64,000 bases of DNA from Pseudoalteromonas sp. 0303 (GTDB lineage: Bacteria > Pseudomonadota > Gammaproteobacteria > Enterobacterales > Alteromonadaceae): the NCBI RefSeq assembly GCF_013349995.1, contig NZ_JABVXF010000001.1, positions 407,524 to 471,523 of the forward strand, read 5' to 3'. Position 1 is the first letter of the stretch; every line of letters begins with the position of its first letter. Below are positions 6,708-15,952 of the stretch, in pieces. Below the pieces are notes generated by a model. That model ran no database searches. It was not told where the DNA came from and was given only the letters and a program-made list of their open reading frames with translations. The translations under genes were made by a program, and so were the position numbers.

Positions 6708-9122
6708 ATGATGAAACAAGTTTCAATTCTTTCTAGTGCTGTTGCCGCTGCGCTGTTTTCTCAATCAACAATGGCTGCTGTGATCACAGGTCAAGTATTA
6801 GATAAAAACCAACAACCTATCAGCAATGCTGAAATACATGTACACGGCAAATCACAAAGCGTTGTCACTGACAAACAAGGTCAGTTTAAAATTGATGTAG
6901 ACAATAAAGGTCAGCTTCACATCAGTAAAAACAATTTCATCGATAAGCGTGTTGCTATTAATGGCGAAGACCAAAATGTTGTGGTTACGCTTACACCAAC
7001 ATCAGTTGAAACTGTTGTTGTTTATGCATCAGCACTTCATAAAAATAGTCTTGAAATGATTTCGCCAGTGAATATTTTAGCCGGTGATGAGTTAAAAGAT
7101 AAAGCAAAACCGACATTAGGCGAAACACTAAAAGGTTTACCGGGCGTTAATGCAAGTTACTTTGGCCCAGTTTCATCAAGCCCTATTATTCGTGGTTTAG
7201 ATGGTCCGCGTGTAAAGATCACCCAAAATGGCCTTGATAGCAGTGATGCATCACGTATTGGCCCAGACCACGCAACATCAAATGACAGTCTAGCAGCAGA
7301 GCAAATCGAAGTACTTCGCGGCCCTGCTACCCTGCTTTATGGCTCTGGCGCTATCGGTGGTGTGGTGAACGTTGTTGATAACCGTATTCCTACCGATAAC
7401 ATCGAGTCTTTAACCGGTGCTGCACAATACACACACGATACAGTATCAAATACCAACACCTATGCTGCAAAACTTGAAACCGGTAATGATGGTTTCAACT
7501 TCCATTTCGATGGAACAAAGCGCAAAGGTCACGATTATGACACGCCTAACTTTGAGCTTCCTGAGGAACATGAAGAGCACGAGGAGCATGAAGGTGAAGA
7601 ACATGAAGAACACGAAACAGCTAACAGCGTAGAAAACACCTTTATCGATAGCCAAACAGTTAACTTCGGTACTAGTTACGTGGGCGATCACCTGACGCTA
7701 GGTGTGTCATACGGCCGCATCGAAACAGATTACGGTATTCCTGCTCATGAGCATCATCATCATGAAGAGGAAGATCATGACGAACATGAAGGTGAAGAAG
7801 AGCACGAAGAATCAGTATTTGCACAGCTAGAGCAAGACCGCTGGCAAGGTTACATGAGCTATGCACTTCATGATAACTGGATTGAAAATATCTCACTACG
7901 CGTTGGCTACACTGACTACAAACACGCTGAAATTGAAGATGGTGCAGTGGGCACAGTGTTTACAAACAAAACAACCGAAGCACGTGCAACTGTTGAGCAC
8001 AAGTTAGGCCTTTGGCACGGTATGGCTGGTTATCACTACACTGAGTCTGACTATGATGCAGATGGTGAAGAAGCCTTTACGCCAGCAAGTGTTACTAAAA
8101 CAAACGCATTATTCGTTCTTGAAGAGCGCCAGTTTGGTGATGTGACCGTTGAGCTAGGTGCACGCCTTGAAGATTACCAAATCGACTCTGCTGTAAGCAT
8201 GGCTGAGCACCATCATGATCACGATCATGAAGAGGAAGAAGAGCACCATGACGAAGAAGAAGCTGAAATCATTAACTATAGTGAAGATTTCACAAATCTA
8301 AGCTTATCTGCTGGTGCAATTTGGCAATATCAAGAAGGCCAAAGTGTTGCTTTGAGTGTATCTCGTTCAGAACGTGCGCCACTGAGTGCTGAATTACTAT
8401 CAAACGGTATTCATATTGCAACAGGTACTTATGAGCTAGGCCTAGGTTATCATATTGAAGATGGCGAAATTCATTTTGAGCCAGAAGATATCGAGCAAGA
8501 AACTGCAACGAACTTTGACTTAAGTTTCCGCCGCTTTATTGGTGACTTTGGTTACACAGTTAACTTCTTCTATAACGACATTGAAAACTATTACTACCAG
8601 CAAAATACCGGTTTAGTTTTTGATGAAGAGCATGGCTTAGAATCAGCAGCTGATGCAGATGAAGATGCAATGGCGGTTTACCAATTCACAAGTAAAGATG
8701 CGAAATTATACGGTATTGAATTTGACGTACACTATCAAGTGACGCCAAGTGCGCTAGTTAAAGTGTTTGGTGATTCAACAACGGCTAAGCTAAAAGATGA
8801 TGAAGGTTACTTACCGCGTATTCCGGCTAATAAACTGGGTTCTGAATTACAGTACACAGTGTCTGATTGGAAGTTTAGCCTAACCGGTACTCATTATTTT
8901 GAGCAATCTGACATTACTGCTTACGAGACAAAAACTGACGGTTATACCCTGTTTGATGCATCAGCTAACTACCAACTTGACTTGGGTCCTGTTGATACAC
9001 AGCTTTACATTAATGTTGACAACTTAACCGATGAACTTGGTTTCGTACACAGCTCATTCATTAAAGAAAAAGCACCACTACCTGGTCGTAACTTCAGCTT
9101 GGGTATTCGCGGTTATTTCTAA
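6708..9122 (+). CDS. Histidine-rich TonB-dependent outer-membrane receptor (probable zinc uptake, ZnuD-like)
   Basis: A TonB-dependent receptor of about 804 residues. The signal peptide (MMKQVSILSSAVAAALFSQS, then TMA/A) is followed by a carboxypeptidase-regulatory-like domain (about residues 25-95), a plug domain (about 110-230; SSSPIIRGLDGPRVKI and EVLRGPATLLYGSGAIGGVVN) and a 22-strand-type barrel ending RNFSLGIRGYF. Three His/Glu/Asp-rich extracellular-type inserts lie near residues 285-304, 344-369 and 499-520. This pattern is shared with the Neisseria zinc receptor ZnuD and related zinc or metal receptors. Two Zur-like boxes upstream support zinc as substrate; nickel, copper or cobalt remain possible. 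The start is one of two adjacent ATGs (6708 or 6711). An upstream TTG at 6657 falls inside the operator region and was rejected. Confidence 0.88.
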   Translation: MMKQVSILSSAVAAALFSQSTMAAVITGQVLDKNQQPISNAEIHVHGKSQSVVTDKQGQFKIDVDNKGQLHISKNNFIDKRVAINGEDQNVVVTLTPTSVETVVVYASALHKNSLEMISPVNILAGDELKDKAKPTLGETLKGLPGVNASYFGPVSSSPIIRGLDGPRVKITQNGLDSSDASRIGPDHATSNDSLAAEQIEVLRGPATLLYGSGAIGGVVNVVDNRIPTDNIESLTGAAQYTHDTVSNTNTYAAKLETGNDGFNFHFDGTKRKGHDYDTPNFELPEEHEEHEEHEGEEHEEHETANSVENTFIDSQTVNFGTSYVGDHLTLGVSYGRIETDYGIPAHEHHHHEEEDHDEHEGEEEHEESVFAQLEQDRWQGYMSYALHDNWIENISLRVGYTDYKHAEIEDGAVGTVFTNKTTEARATVEHKLGLWHGMAGYHYTESDYDADGEEAFTPASVTKTNALFVLEERQFGDVTVELGARLEDYQIDSAVSMAEHHHDHDHEEEEEHHDEEEAEIINYSEDFTNLSLSAGAIWQYQEGQSVALSVSRSERAPLSAELLSNGIHIATGTYELGLGYHIEDGEIHFEPEDIEQETATNFDLSFRRFIGDFGYTVNFFYNDIENYYYQQNTGLVFDEEHGLESAADADEDAMAVYQFTSKDAKLYGIEFDVHYQVTPSALVKVFGDSTTAKLKDDEGYLPRIPANKLGSELQYTVSDWKFSLTGTHYFEQSDITAYETKTDGYTLFDASANYQLDLGPVDTQLYINVDNLTDELGFVHSSFIKEKAPLPGRNFSLGIRGYF

Positions 9123-9140
9123 TCCCTTTTAATGGTTATA

Positions 9141-9177
9141 AAAAAACCCTTTCACTTTAAAAGTGAAAGGGTTTTTT
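9141..9177. terminator. Bidirectional terminator between the TonB receptor and glnS
   Basis: An 18-bp near-perfect inverted repeat: A6 CCCTTTCACTTT pairs with AAAGTGAAAGGG T6. A runs and T runs flank it on both sides, so it can terminate the receptor transcript (+) and glnS (-). Confidence 0.9.
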
Positions 9178-9208
9178 ATTAAGCATAGAAACTAAATAAA
9201 ATTAGCTA

Positions 9209-10876
9209 TTAGCCCTTTTGTTCAATCTTAGCCCATGAATCACGAAGACCCACAGTTTGATTGAATACTAATGTTTCTGCTTTGCTATCACGACAGAAGT
9301 AACCTGTACGCTCAAACTGGAAGCCCTGCTCTGCTTGTGCATTTGCAAGTGACGACTCAACTTTCGCATTTTCAAGAACCACAAGTGATTCAGGGTTTAG
9401 TGTTGCGTTAAAGTCTTCTGCTGCAGCTGGGTTTGGTACATTAAATAAACGGTCGTATAAACGAACTTCAGCTGTGATAGATTCACTTGCTGATACCCAG
9501 TGAATAACACCTTTAACCTTACGGCCATCACTTGGGTTTTTACCCAGAGTTTCAGGATCGTAAGAGCAGAAAATAGTCGTAATTTCGCCGTTTTCGTCTT
9601 TTTCAACGCGCTCAGCTTTAATTACATACGCACCACGTAAACGTACTTCTTTATCAAGAACTAAACGCTTAAACTTATTGTTTGCTTCTTCACGGAAGTC
9701 TTCACGCTCGATATAAAGTTCACGAGTGAAAGGTACGTCACGGCGACCCATCTCTTCTTTATTCGGGTGATTAGCAACAGATAAAGTCTCTACTTTATCT
9801 GCGTCATAGTTTTCGATAACAACCTTCACAGGATCAAGAACAGCCATTGCACGAGGTGCATGCTCATTTAGGTCTTCACGGATACAGGCTTCTAGCATAC
9901 CCATTTCAACCATGTTCTCTTGTTTAGTGATACCGATACGAGAACAGAACTCACGTACTGATGCAGGTGTATAACCACGACGACGTAAACCAGCAATCGT
10001 TGGCATACGTGGGTCGTCCCAGCCTTCAACATGTCCATTTACCACTAAGTCGTTTAATTTACGCTTAGACATAATGGTGTACTCAAGATTTAATCGTGAG
10101 AACTCGATTTGTTGCGGATGACACTCAAGGCTGATGTTATCTAATACCCAATCGTATAAGCGACGGTTATCTTGGAACTCAAGCGTACATAATGAATGTG
10201 TAATACCTTCTAGCGCATCTGAAATACAGTGTGTGAAGTCGTACATTGGGTAAATGCACCACTTGTCACCTGTTTGGTGGTGATGAGCAAAACGAACACG
10301 GTAAATAATCGGATCACGCAGTACCATGAATGAACTTGCCATATCGATTTTAGCACGCAGTACACACTCACCTTCTTTGAATTCACCATTACGCATTTTT
10401 TCAAATAGCGCTAGGTTTTCTTCAACTGGCGTATCACGGTATGGGCTATTTTTACCTGGCTCTTTTAAAGTACCACGGTATTCACGGGCTTGATCTGGCG
10501 ATAAGAAACACACATACGCTAGGCCTTTTTCGATAAGCTCAACAGCATAGCCGTATAAGGCATCGAAATAGTTAGATGAATACTTAATTTCACCATCCCA
10601 CTGGAAACCTAACCACTGCACATCTTCTTTAATCGAGTTTACGTAGTTGATGTCTTCTTTTTCTGGATTCGTATCATCAAAACGTAAGTTACAAAGACCT
10701 TGATAATCTTGGGCGATACCAAAATTTAAACAAATAGACTTTGCATGACCAATGTGTAAAAAACCGTTTGGTTCTGGTGGAAAACGCGTGTGTGTAGTCG
10801 CATGCTTACCGCTTGCTAGATCTTCGTCGATACGCGTTCTAATAAAGTTACTTGGGCGATTCTCAATTTCCGCCAT
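9209..10876 (-). CDS. glnS: Glutaminyl-tRNA synthetase
   Basis: A class I aminoacyl-tRNA synthetase charging tRNA-Gln, cytoplasmic. The HIGH signature appears in [15 protein letters not shown] and the KMSKS variant in TIMSKRKLN. The anticodon-binding beta-barrels occupy the C-terminal ~200 residues. The preferred start gives [20 protein letters not shown], which aligns with the E. coli N-terminus and yields 555 residues (E. coli about 554). An in-frame ATG 27 bases upstream (10903) has no ribosome-binding site. Monocistronic, ending at the bidirectional terminator shared with the receptor gene. Confidence 0.97.
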   Translation of the reverse strand: MAEIENRPSNFIRTRIDEDLASGKHATTHTRFPPEPNGFLHIGHAKSICLNFGIAQDYQGLCNLRFDDTNPEKEDINYVNSIKEDVQWLGFQWDGEIKYSSNYFDALYGYAVELIEKGLAYVCFLSPDQAREYRGTLKEPGKNSPYRDTPVEENLALFEKMRNGEFKEGECVLRAKIDMASSFMVLRDPIIYRVRFAHHHQTGDKWCIYPMYDFTHCISDALEGITHSLCTLEFQDNRRLYDWVLDNISLECHPQQIEFSRLNLEYTIMSKRKLNDLVVNGHVEGWDDPRMPTIAGLRRRGYTPASVREFCSRIGITKQENMVEMGMLEACIREDLNEHAPRAMAVLDPVKVVIENYDADKVETLSVANHPNKEEMGRRDVPFTRELYIEREDFREEANNKFKRLVLDKEVRLRGAYVIKAERVEKDENGEITTIFCSYDPETLGKNPSDGRKVKGVIHWVSASESITAEVRLYDRLFNVPNPAAAEDFNATLNPESLVVLENAKVESSLANAQAEQGFQFERTGYFCRDSKAETLVFNQTVGLRDSWAKIEQKG

Positions 10877-11104
10877 AGGAGCATAATCCTCTGAATATTG
10901 CATGGTGACAAAACTAATGCATTATTACAAAAACAAACCCTAACATACAGTGGTTGCATCATGTTTATTGAAGATATTACGTCGATTGTTAAATACATAG
11001 TTCACAGACTCGACAAAATCGGTAAAAAAATTGTTCTAACGCAATAAAATGATCATTGACTAGCGATATAGTGCCGTCAGTTTCACTACCAATAAGGAAA
11101 AAAG

Positions 11105-12175
11105 ATGGCTTCGCTCAATCAACATCGAGTCTATATTCCAAGCTCAGCACGTGCAAACCAGTATGTGTTAGTTGAATTTAAACCTACTGATGAGTTTTTT
11201 GCCCAGTTTACTAATGTGAGCTGTGCTTATAAGCGTCTTGCAAGGGAGTTATTTGCACTATGTGATGAGTATGAATTACATAATGTACACCTAATCGCCA
11301 ACGATAAACTGCCAGTGGTACGTTACCATGATGAGGCATATAGCTTAGAAACCGCTAAGCAAATTTTGTTTTTCTATAACCCACAATACCATGAAGCACA
11401 TAATGTATTTGCTGATGGTGAGCAAAAATGCAAAAAAATTCGTTTATTATTCTTAGCGACAGGTGAAGATATTCGCGCTCATGCGGCTAGTTTTCATCAT
11501 AATGTGCAAAGAGTGATCAACTCACTACAAGAAAAACTACTAAGCGGCCAACCACCTCTTAAAATTCGTGACCACCAACATCTAACTTATGATTTATTTG
11601 CTAAAGCAAAAGGTCACAAAGAAAGCTATGGCTATAAATTACGTAGCTTATATCCACGTTACCAGTCTCGCCAATGTCATTTACCAAATGAACACAGTGA
11701 GATGACATACGCTGGATTTTCGATTCCAGTAACTCGCGCCATTAAAACGCAATTTCAGCATATGTTGAACGAAGAGAATTATATGCAGTTTTATCAATAT
11801 ATCTTTGATGCGTTCAAACGAGCATGTGATAAACGCGGATTAACACTCGGCGCTTTTATCGCTAACGGTACCCGCCCTATTGTTCGTAATAGCAATATTG
11901 ATAACGCACAAAGTAACAGCGAACTTCAAAAGCTGACCTTTGATTGCAGCTCTGAGCAGGTGCAATTACAACAGTATTGGGATGCAGATCAACTTGTAGA
12001 TTCGCTACATTTTGTGATTGCCGCAGCTGATAAAGACAAGCATGACATTGGTTATGGTAAGTTTATGAATCAAGTGCAAAGTGCGATAAATGAAGTTACC
12101 GACGAGCTGGCATTTAATCCAACTCGCCAAGATTTTCGCGTGCGTTTTTATCAGCACATTAACTATCAATATTAA
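11105..12175 (+). CDS. Uncharacterised 356-aa protein, DUF3083-like
   Basis: I do not recognise a function. The N-terminus (HRVYIPSSARANQYVLVEF) resembles the DUF3083 family that I recall from Shewanella and Pseudoalteromonas; this assignment is from memory. The protein is soluble: no signal peptide and no membrane segment. It is rich in aromatic, Lys/Arg and Gln/His residues, with a long basic middle (about residues 150-220). No nucleotide-binding or catalytic motif is recognisable. The start is supported by AAGGAAAAAAG before the ATG. It is flanked by glnS (divergent) and argA (convergent), so it is a single-gene unit. Confidence 0.8.
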   Translation: MASLNQHRVYIPSSARANQYVLVEFKPTDEFFAQFTNVSCAYKRLARELFALCDEYELHNVHLIANDKLPVVRYHDEAYSLETAKQILFFYNPQYHEAHNVFADGEQKCKKIRLLFLATGEDIRAHAASFHHNVQRVINSLQEKLLSGQPPLKIRDHQHLTYDLFAKAKGHKESYGYKLRSLYPRYQSRQCHLPNEHSEMTYAGFSIPVTRAIKTQFQHMLNEENYMQFYQYIFDAFKRACDKRGLTLGAFIANGTRPIVRNSNIDNAQSNSELQKLTFDCSSEQVQLQQYWDADQLVDSLHFVIAAADKDKHDIGYGKFMNQVQSAINEVTDELAFNPTRQDFRVRFYQHINYQY

Positions 12176-12180
12176 GAGTA

Positions 12181-12210
12181 TAAGAGGTGATGCGCATGCG
12201 TCACCTCTTA
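12181..12210. terminator. Inverted repeat at the convergent ends of the 356-aa gene and argA
   Basis: A 10-bp perfect stem TAAGAGGTGA / TCACCTCTTA with a 10-base loop. It contains the argA stop codon (12201-12203) and lies just after the opposing gene's stop. T runs are weak on both sides, so termination is likely but perhaps incomplete. Confidence 0.55.
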
Positions 12211-13541
12211 TTTCCGAGCTTAGTTAAATCTAGACGCAATACTTTAGAGCGGCGTTCATGGTTATAAAGCGCTTTTTTCTTCGCAGGTAGTTCATCAACT
12301 GTCACTATTTCAAAGCTTTGCTCTAAAAACCAGTGAATGCTGCGTGTAGTGAGTGCAAATAAATGCGAATAACCCGCACGTTTAGCCTTATTAATAATAA
12401 ACCTCAGTAGATAACTGCCGCGATCGGCATCTCGGTACTGAGGGTGAACAGCCAAACTTGCAAACTCCCCCACTTGTTCATCTGCAAACGGATACAAAGC
12501 CGCACACGCTATAATAAGACCATCACGCTCAATAACCGTAAATTGTTCAATTTCGATTTCTAGCTGTTCACGAGAACGGCGCACCAAATAGCCTTGCTGT
12601 TCAAGGGGTCTTATAAGGTTAATGATTCCGGTAATATCAGCAATACTTGCACTTCGTAATTGCTCAGAGCTTTGTGGTGCGATTTGTGTACCAATACCAT
12701 CTAAAGAGAACAGCTCTTGTAATAAGGCGCCATCTTCTTTGTAACTAACAAGATGGCAACGATGTACGCCACCTCGACAAGCATCAATTGCAGCTTGTAA
12801 GAATACGGTTGCGCTTACACATGAGTCAGGTTGCTTGCGATAGCTTGCTAATAGTTGCTCAGCTTCATTTGGCATTAGCTCTGCAATCGCCTCACCATTT
12901 TCATCCAAAATACCGGCTTCTTTACAAAAGCCAAGCATTTTATCGGCACGTAGTTTGAGAGCTACTTGCGTAGCAATTTCTTCAGCAGTTAAGTTAAAGC
13001 TTTCACCTGTAACAGAAGCCGCTATTGGCCCAAGCAGAACAATTCCGTTGTTATCTAACTGGTGGCGAATACCCGCAACATCGATACGTCTCACTCTACC
13101 TGAATGATGATAGTCAACACCTTCATCAACACCTAAAGGCTGAGCAATTACAAAGTTGCCACTCACCACATTTAAAAATGAGCCAGACATAGGTGTACTA
13201 CTTAAAGACGTAGATAAACGCGCTGTTATATCGAACTGCATTGCACCCGCAACCTTCTTAATTACATCAAATGTTGCGTTATCAGTTACCCGTATCTCAT
13301 TATGAAACTGACTAGTTATGCCAACTTGCTCAAGCGCTGCGTTAAACTGTGGGCGAGCACCAAACACTAAAACAATCTTAATACCAAGACTAGTTAATAG
13401 CGCGACATCGTTGATGATGCTGCGACAACCAGACTGATCGATCGCCTCTCCGCCAAGCATAACAACGAATGTTTTACCGCGGTGAGCATTAACGTATGGG
13501 GTTGACTGGCGAAATCCATCTACCAATTCTGTGGTACGCAC
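12201..13541 (-). CDS. argA: N-acetylglutamate synthase (amino-acid kinase fold + GNAT)
   Basis: First enzyme of arginine biosynthesis: acetyl-CoA plus glutamate gives N-acetylglutamate. It is 446 residues (E. coli 443). An N-terminal amino-acid-kinase domain (about residues 20-280; VVMLGGEAID, VLVFGARPQF, IVLLGPIAASVTGE) binds the feedback inhibitor arginine. It is followed by a C-terminal GNAT acetyltransferase domain (about 295-440; SLAVHPQYRDADRGSYLLRF is the acetyl-CoA-binding region). Tandem ARG boxes 66-100 bp upstream suggest ArgR repression. Monocistronic. Confidence 0.96.
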   Translation of the reverse strand: MRTTELVDGFRQSTPYVNAHRGKTFVVMLGGEAIDQSGCRSIINDVALLTSLGIKIVLVFGARPQFNAALEQVGITSQFHNEIRVTDNATFDVIKKVAGAMQFDITARLSTSLSSTPMSGSFLNVVSGNFVIAQPLGVDEGVDYHHSGRVRRIDVAGIRHQLDNNGIVLLGPIAASVTGESFNLTAEEIATQVALKLRADKMLGFCKEAGILDENGEAIAELMPNEAEQLLASYRKQPDSCVSATVFLQAAIDACRGGVHRCHLVSYKEDGALLQELFSLDGIGTQIAPQSSEQLRSASIADITGIINLIRPLEQQGYLVRRSREQLEIEIEQFTVIERDGLIIACAALYPFADEQVGEFASLAVHPQYRDADRGSYLLRFIINKAKRAGYSHLFALTTRSIHWFLEQSFEIVTVDELPAKKKALYNHERRSKVLRLDLTKLGNKR

Positions 13542-13603
13542 GTAATATTTACCTTATTAAAGTCGAATGTTTTAATAAAAACAGATATACAAGCCACAAG
13601 TGT

Positions 13604-13642
13604 AGAGAATTTATATTCACAAATAAAGCATTATTATTCTTA
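13604..13642. promoter_or_regulatory. Tandem ARG boxes upstream of argA
   Basis: Box 1 core GAATTTATATTC (13607-13618) is a perfect palindrome matching the ARG-box consensus TGAATwwwwATTCA. Box 2 core GCATTATTATTC (13628-13639) differs at one strong base. The two cores are exactly 21 bp apart, i.e. 18-bp boxes with 3-bp spacing, the arrangement at which ArgR hexamers bind. Confidence 0.75.
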
Positions 13643-13689
13643 ATTTATGATTGGAATTTTCTTGTCGGGTAGAAGGATGTGATAGATAC

Positions 13690-13720
13690 AAAAAAGGCCC
13701 GCAAAAGCGAGCCTTTTTTT
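13690..13720 (-). terminator. Terminator after sucD
   Basis: Stem GGCtCGC / GCGgGCC with one mismatch and loop TTTT on the minus strand, flanked by A and T runs of six or more. It lies 17 bp beyond the sucD stop and also faces the argA promoter side. Confidence 0.8.
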
Positions 13721-13736
13721 AAGAGATTAGAACTGA

Positions 13737-14609
13737 TTACCAGCCTGTTTTCTCTTTAAGTGCATTACCGATATCAGCTAATGAACGTACAGTTTTTACG
13801 CCAGCAGCTTCTAATGCAGCAAATTTCTCATCAGCAGTACCTTTACCGCCTGCGATGATTGCACCAGCGTGACCCATACGCTTACCTGGAGGTGCAGTAA
13901 CACCCGCAATGTAAGAAACAACTGGTTTAGTCACGTTGTGCTTGATGTATTCTGCAGCTTCTTCTTCTGCAGTACCACCGATTTCACCGATCATAACGAT
14001 AGCTTCAGTTTGCTCGTCTTTTTCGAACATTTCTAAAACGTCGATGAAGTTAGTGCCAGGGATAGGGTCACCACCGATACCAACACATGTTGATTGGCCG
14101 AAACCAGCGTCAGTAGTTTGCTTAACCGCTTCGTAAGTAAGAGTACCAGAACGTGATACGATACCTACTTTACCAGGCTTGTGGATGTGACCAGGCATGA
14201 TACCGATCTTAGTTTCACCCGGAGTGATAACACCTGGGCAGTTAGGACCGATCATACGAACACCAGTTTGATCAAGCTTAACTTTAACGTCAACCATGTC
14301 TAGTGTTGGGATACCTTCAGTGATACAAACGATTAGCTCGATGCCAGCATCGATAGCTTCTAAGATTGCATCTTTACAGAAAGGTGCTGGTACGTAGATA
14401 ACTGATGCAGTTGCGCCAGTTGCTTCAACAGCGTCACGTACTGTGTTGAATACTGGAAGACCAAGGTGCGTTTGACCGCCTTTACCTGGGCTTACACCAC
14501 CAACCATTTGTGTACCATACTCAAGCGCTTGCTCAGAGTGGAAAGTACCTTGGCCACCTGTGAAACCTTGACAGATAACTTTTGTATCTTTATTGATTAA
14601 TACAGACAT
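13737..14609 (-). CDS. sucD: Succinyl-CoA synthetase alpha subunit
   Basis: Substrate-level phosphorylation step of the TCA cycle (succinyl-CoA + NDP + Pi to succinate + NTP). It is 290 residues. The N-terminal CoA-binding Rossmann domain contains [16 protein letters not shown], and the active-site phosphohistidine is His247 in [10 protein letters not shown]. It overlaps sucC by one base (TAATG), so the two subunits are translationally coupled. It is the last gene of the TCA block and is followed by a terminator. Confidence 0.98.
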   Translation of the reverse strand: MSVLINKDTKVICQGFTGGQGTFHSEQALEYGTQMVGGVSPGKGGQTHLGLPVFNTVRDAVEATGATASVIYVPAPFCKDAILEAIDAGIELIVCITEGIPTLDMVDVKVKLDQTGVRMIGPNCPGVITPGETKIGIMPGHIHKPGKVGIVSRSGTLTYEAVKQTTDAGFGQSTCVGIGGDPIPGTNFIDVLEMFEKDEQTEAIVMIGEIGGTAEEEAAEYIKHNVTKPVVSYIAGVTAPPGKRMGHAGAIIAGGKGTADEKFAALEAAGVKTVRSLADIGNALKEKTGW

Positions 14610-15775
14610 TATTTGCCCTCCGCAGCAGCAACAACTTTTTCAGCTGCGTCTGTTAGTGATTCAGCAGCGATGATGTTAAGGTCAGAACTAGCTAGTACTT
14701 CACGACCAAGTTCAGCGTTAGTACCTTCTAAACGTACTACTACAGGAACGTTAACACCTACTTCTTTAACTGCGCCGATGATACCTTCTGCGATCATGTC
14801 ACAACGTACGATACCACCAAAGATGTTAACTAAAACAGCTTTAACGTTGTCGTCAGATAAGATGATCTTGAATGCTTCAGATACACGCTCTTTAGTTGCA
14901 CCGCCACCAACATCTAGGAAGTTAGCTGGCTTGCCACCGTGTAGGTTTACGATGTCCATAGTACCCATTGCTAGGCCTGCACCGTTAACCATACAACCAA
15001 CGTTACCGTCTAGTGCAACGTAGTTAAGCTCGAAGCTTGCAGCGTGAGCTTCACGCGCATCTTCTTGTGAAGGATCGTGCATTTCACGGATTTTAGGTTG
15101 ACGGTAAAGCGCGTTACCATCTACACCGATTTTACCGTCTAGACAGTGAAGGTTACCTTCGTCTGTGATTACTAGCGGGTTGATTTCTAATAGAGCGAAA
15201 TCGAAATCGTTGAACATGTTAGCAAGACCCATGAAGATCTTAACGAACTGTTTCATTTGAGTAGGGTTTAAACCTAGTTTGAAGCCTAACTCACGAGCTT
15301 GGTAAGCTTGAGGACCAACTAGTGGATCGATCTCAGCTTTGTGAATTAGTTCTGGAGTTTCTTCTGCAACTTGCTCGATTTCAACACCACCTTCAGTAGA
15401 TGCCATGAAAACAACTTTACGAGAAGCACGATCTACTACAGCGCCAAGGTATAATTCGTTAGCGATGTCAGTGCAGCTTTCAACAAGAATTTTTGATACT
15501 GGCTGACCATTTTCGTCTGTTTGGTAAGTAACTAAGTTTTTACCTAACCAGTTCGCAGCGAACTCTTTAACTTCGTCAGTTGTTTTAACTAGCTTAACAC
15601 CGCCAGCTTTACCACGGCCACCTGCGTGAACCTGTGTTTTAACAACCCACATATCACCGCCGATTTTCTCAGCAGCTGCTGCAGCTTCTTCAGGTGTATC
15701 GCAAGCGAAACCTTGAGAAACTGGTAAACCATATTCGGCAAAAAGTTGTTTTGCCTGATACTCATGCAAATTCAT
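14609..15775 (-). CDS. sucC: Succinyl-CoA synthetase beta subunit
   Basis: 388 residues, the same as E. coli. The N-terminal ATP-grasp domain ([35 protein letters not shown]) binds the nucleotide. The C-terminal ligase-CoA domain includes [13 protein letters not shown] and contributes the second phosphate-shuttling helix. It works with SucD. It starts 177 bp after the end of sucB, with a strong terminator in between, so sucCD probably has its own promoter in addition to any read-through. Confidence 0.98.
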   Translation of the reverse strand: MNLHEYQAKQLFAEYGLPVSQGFACDTPEEAAAAAEKIGGDMWVVKTQVHAGGRGKAGGVKLVKTTDEVKEFAANWLGKNLVTYQTDENGQPVSKILVESCTDIANELYLGAVVDRASRKVVFMASTEGGVEIEQVAEETPELIHKAEIDPLVGPQAYQARELGFKLGLNPTQMKQFVKIFMGLANMFNDFDFALLEINPLVITDEGNLHCLDGKIGVDGNALYRQPKIREMHDPSQEDAREAHAASFELNYVALDGNVGCMVNGAGLAMGTMDIVNLHGGKPANFLDVGGGATKERVSEAFKIILSDDNVKAVLVNIFGGIVRCDMIAEGIIGAVKEVGVNVPVVVRLEGTNAELGREVLASSDLNIIAAESLTDAAEKVVAAAEGK

Positions 15776-15901
15776 GATGCTTTATCCAATTTTTTATACT
15801 AAAAGAGCTGAATATTTATGCAAAATAAACAGCTATCCCAAATTGCGCACTTAGTATAAATCCCAAGGCTCCACATGAAAACCCCAGTTAGACCAAAGGC
15901 G

Positions 15902-15935
15902 CAAAAAAAAAGCTGTGAACGAGGTTCACAGCTTA
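15902..15935 (-). terminator. Strong terminator between sucB and sucC
   Basis: A perfect 10-bp stem AGCTGTGAAC / GTTCACAGCT with a 3-base loop, followed on the minus strand by a run of nine T. It lies between sucB (ends 15953) and sucC (starts 15775), i.e. inside what is usually regarded as one operon. Confidence 0.85.
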
Positions 15936-15952
15936 GTTTTCATACAACCAGA

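Noticed and set aside
7446..7691. Antisense frame through the receptor's His-rich segment, with a phenylalanine-rich product
   Set aside because: It is the complement of GAA/GAG/CAT/CAC codons and has no independent support.
7560..8270. Tandem repeat array or CRISPR-like structure
   Set aside because: The repeats are irregular GAA/CAT codon runs in a continuous coding frame, with no spacer structure.
14613..15023. Long open frames antisense to sucC, sucB (16530-16952, 17118-17528) and the DUF1302 gene (53330-53800)
   Set aside because: Serine/proline/alanine-rich products typical of frames opposite highly biased codons; no conserved domains, and the sense genes are certain.
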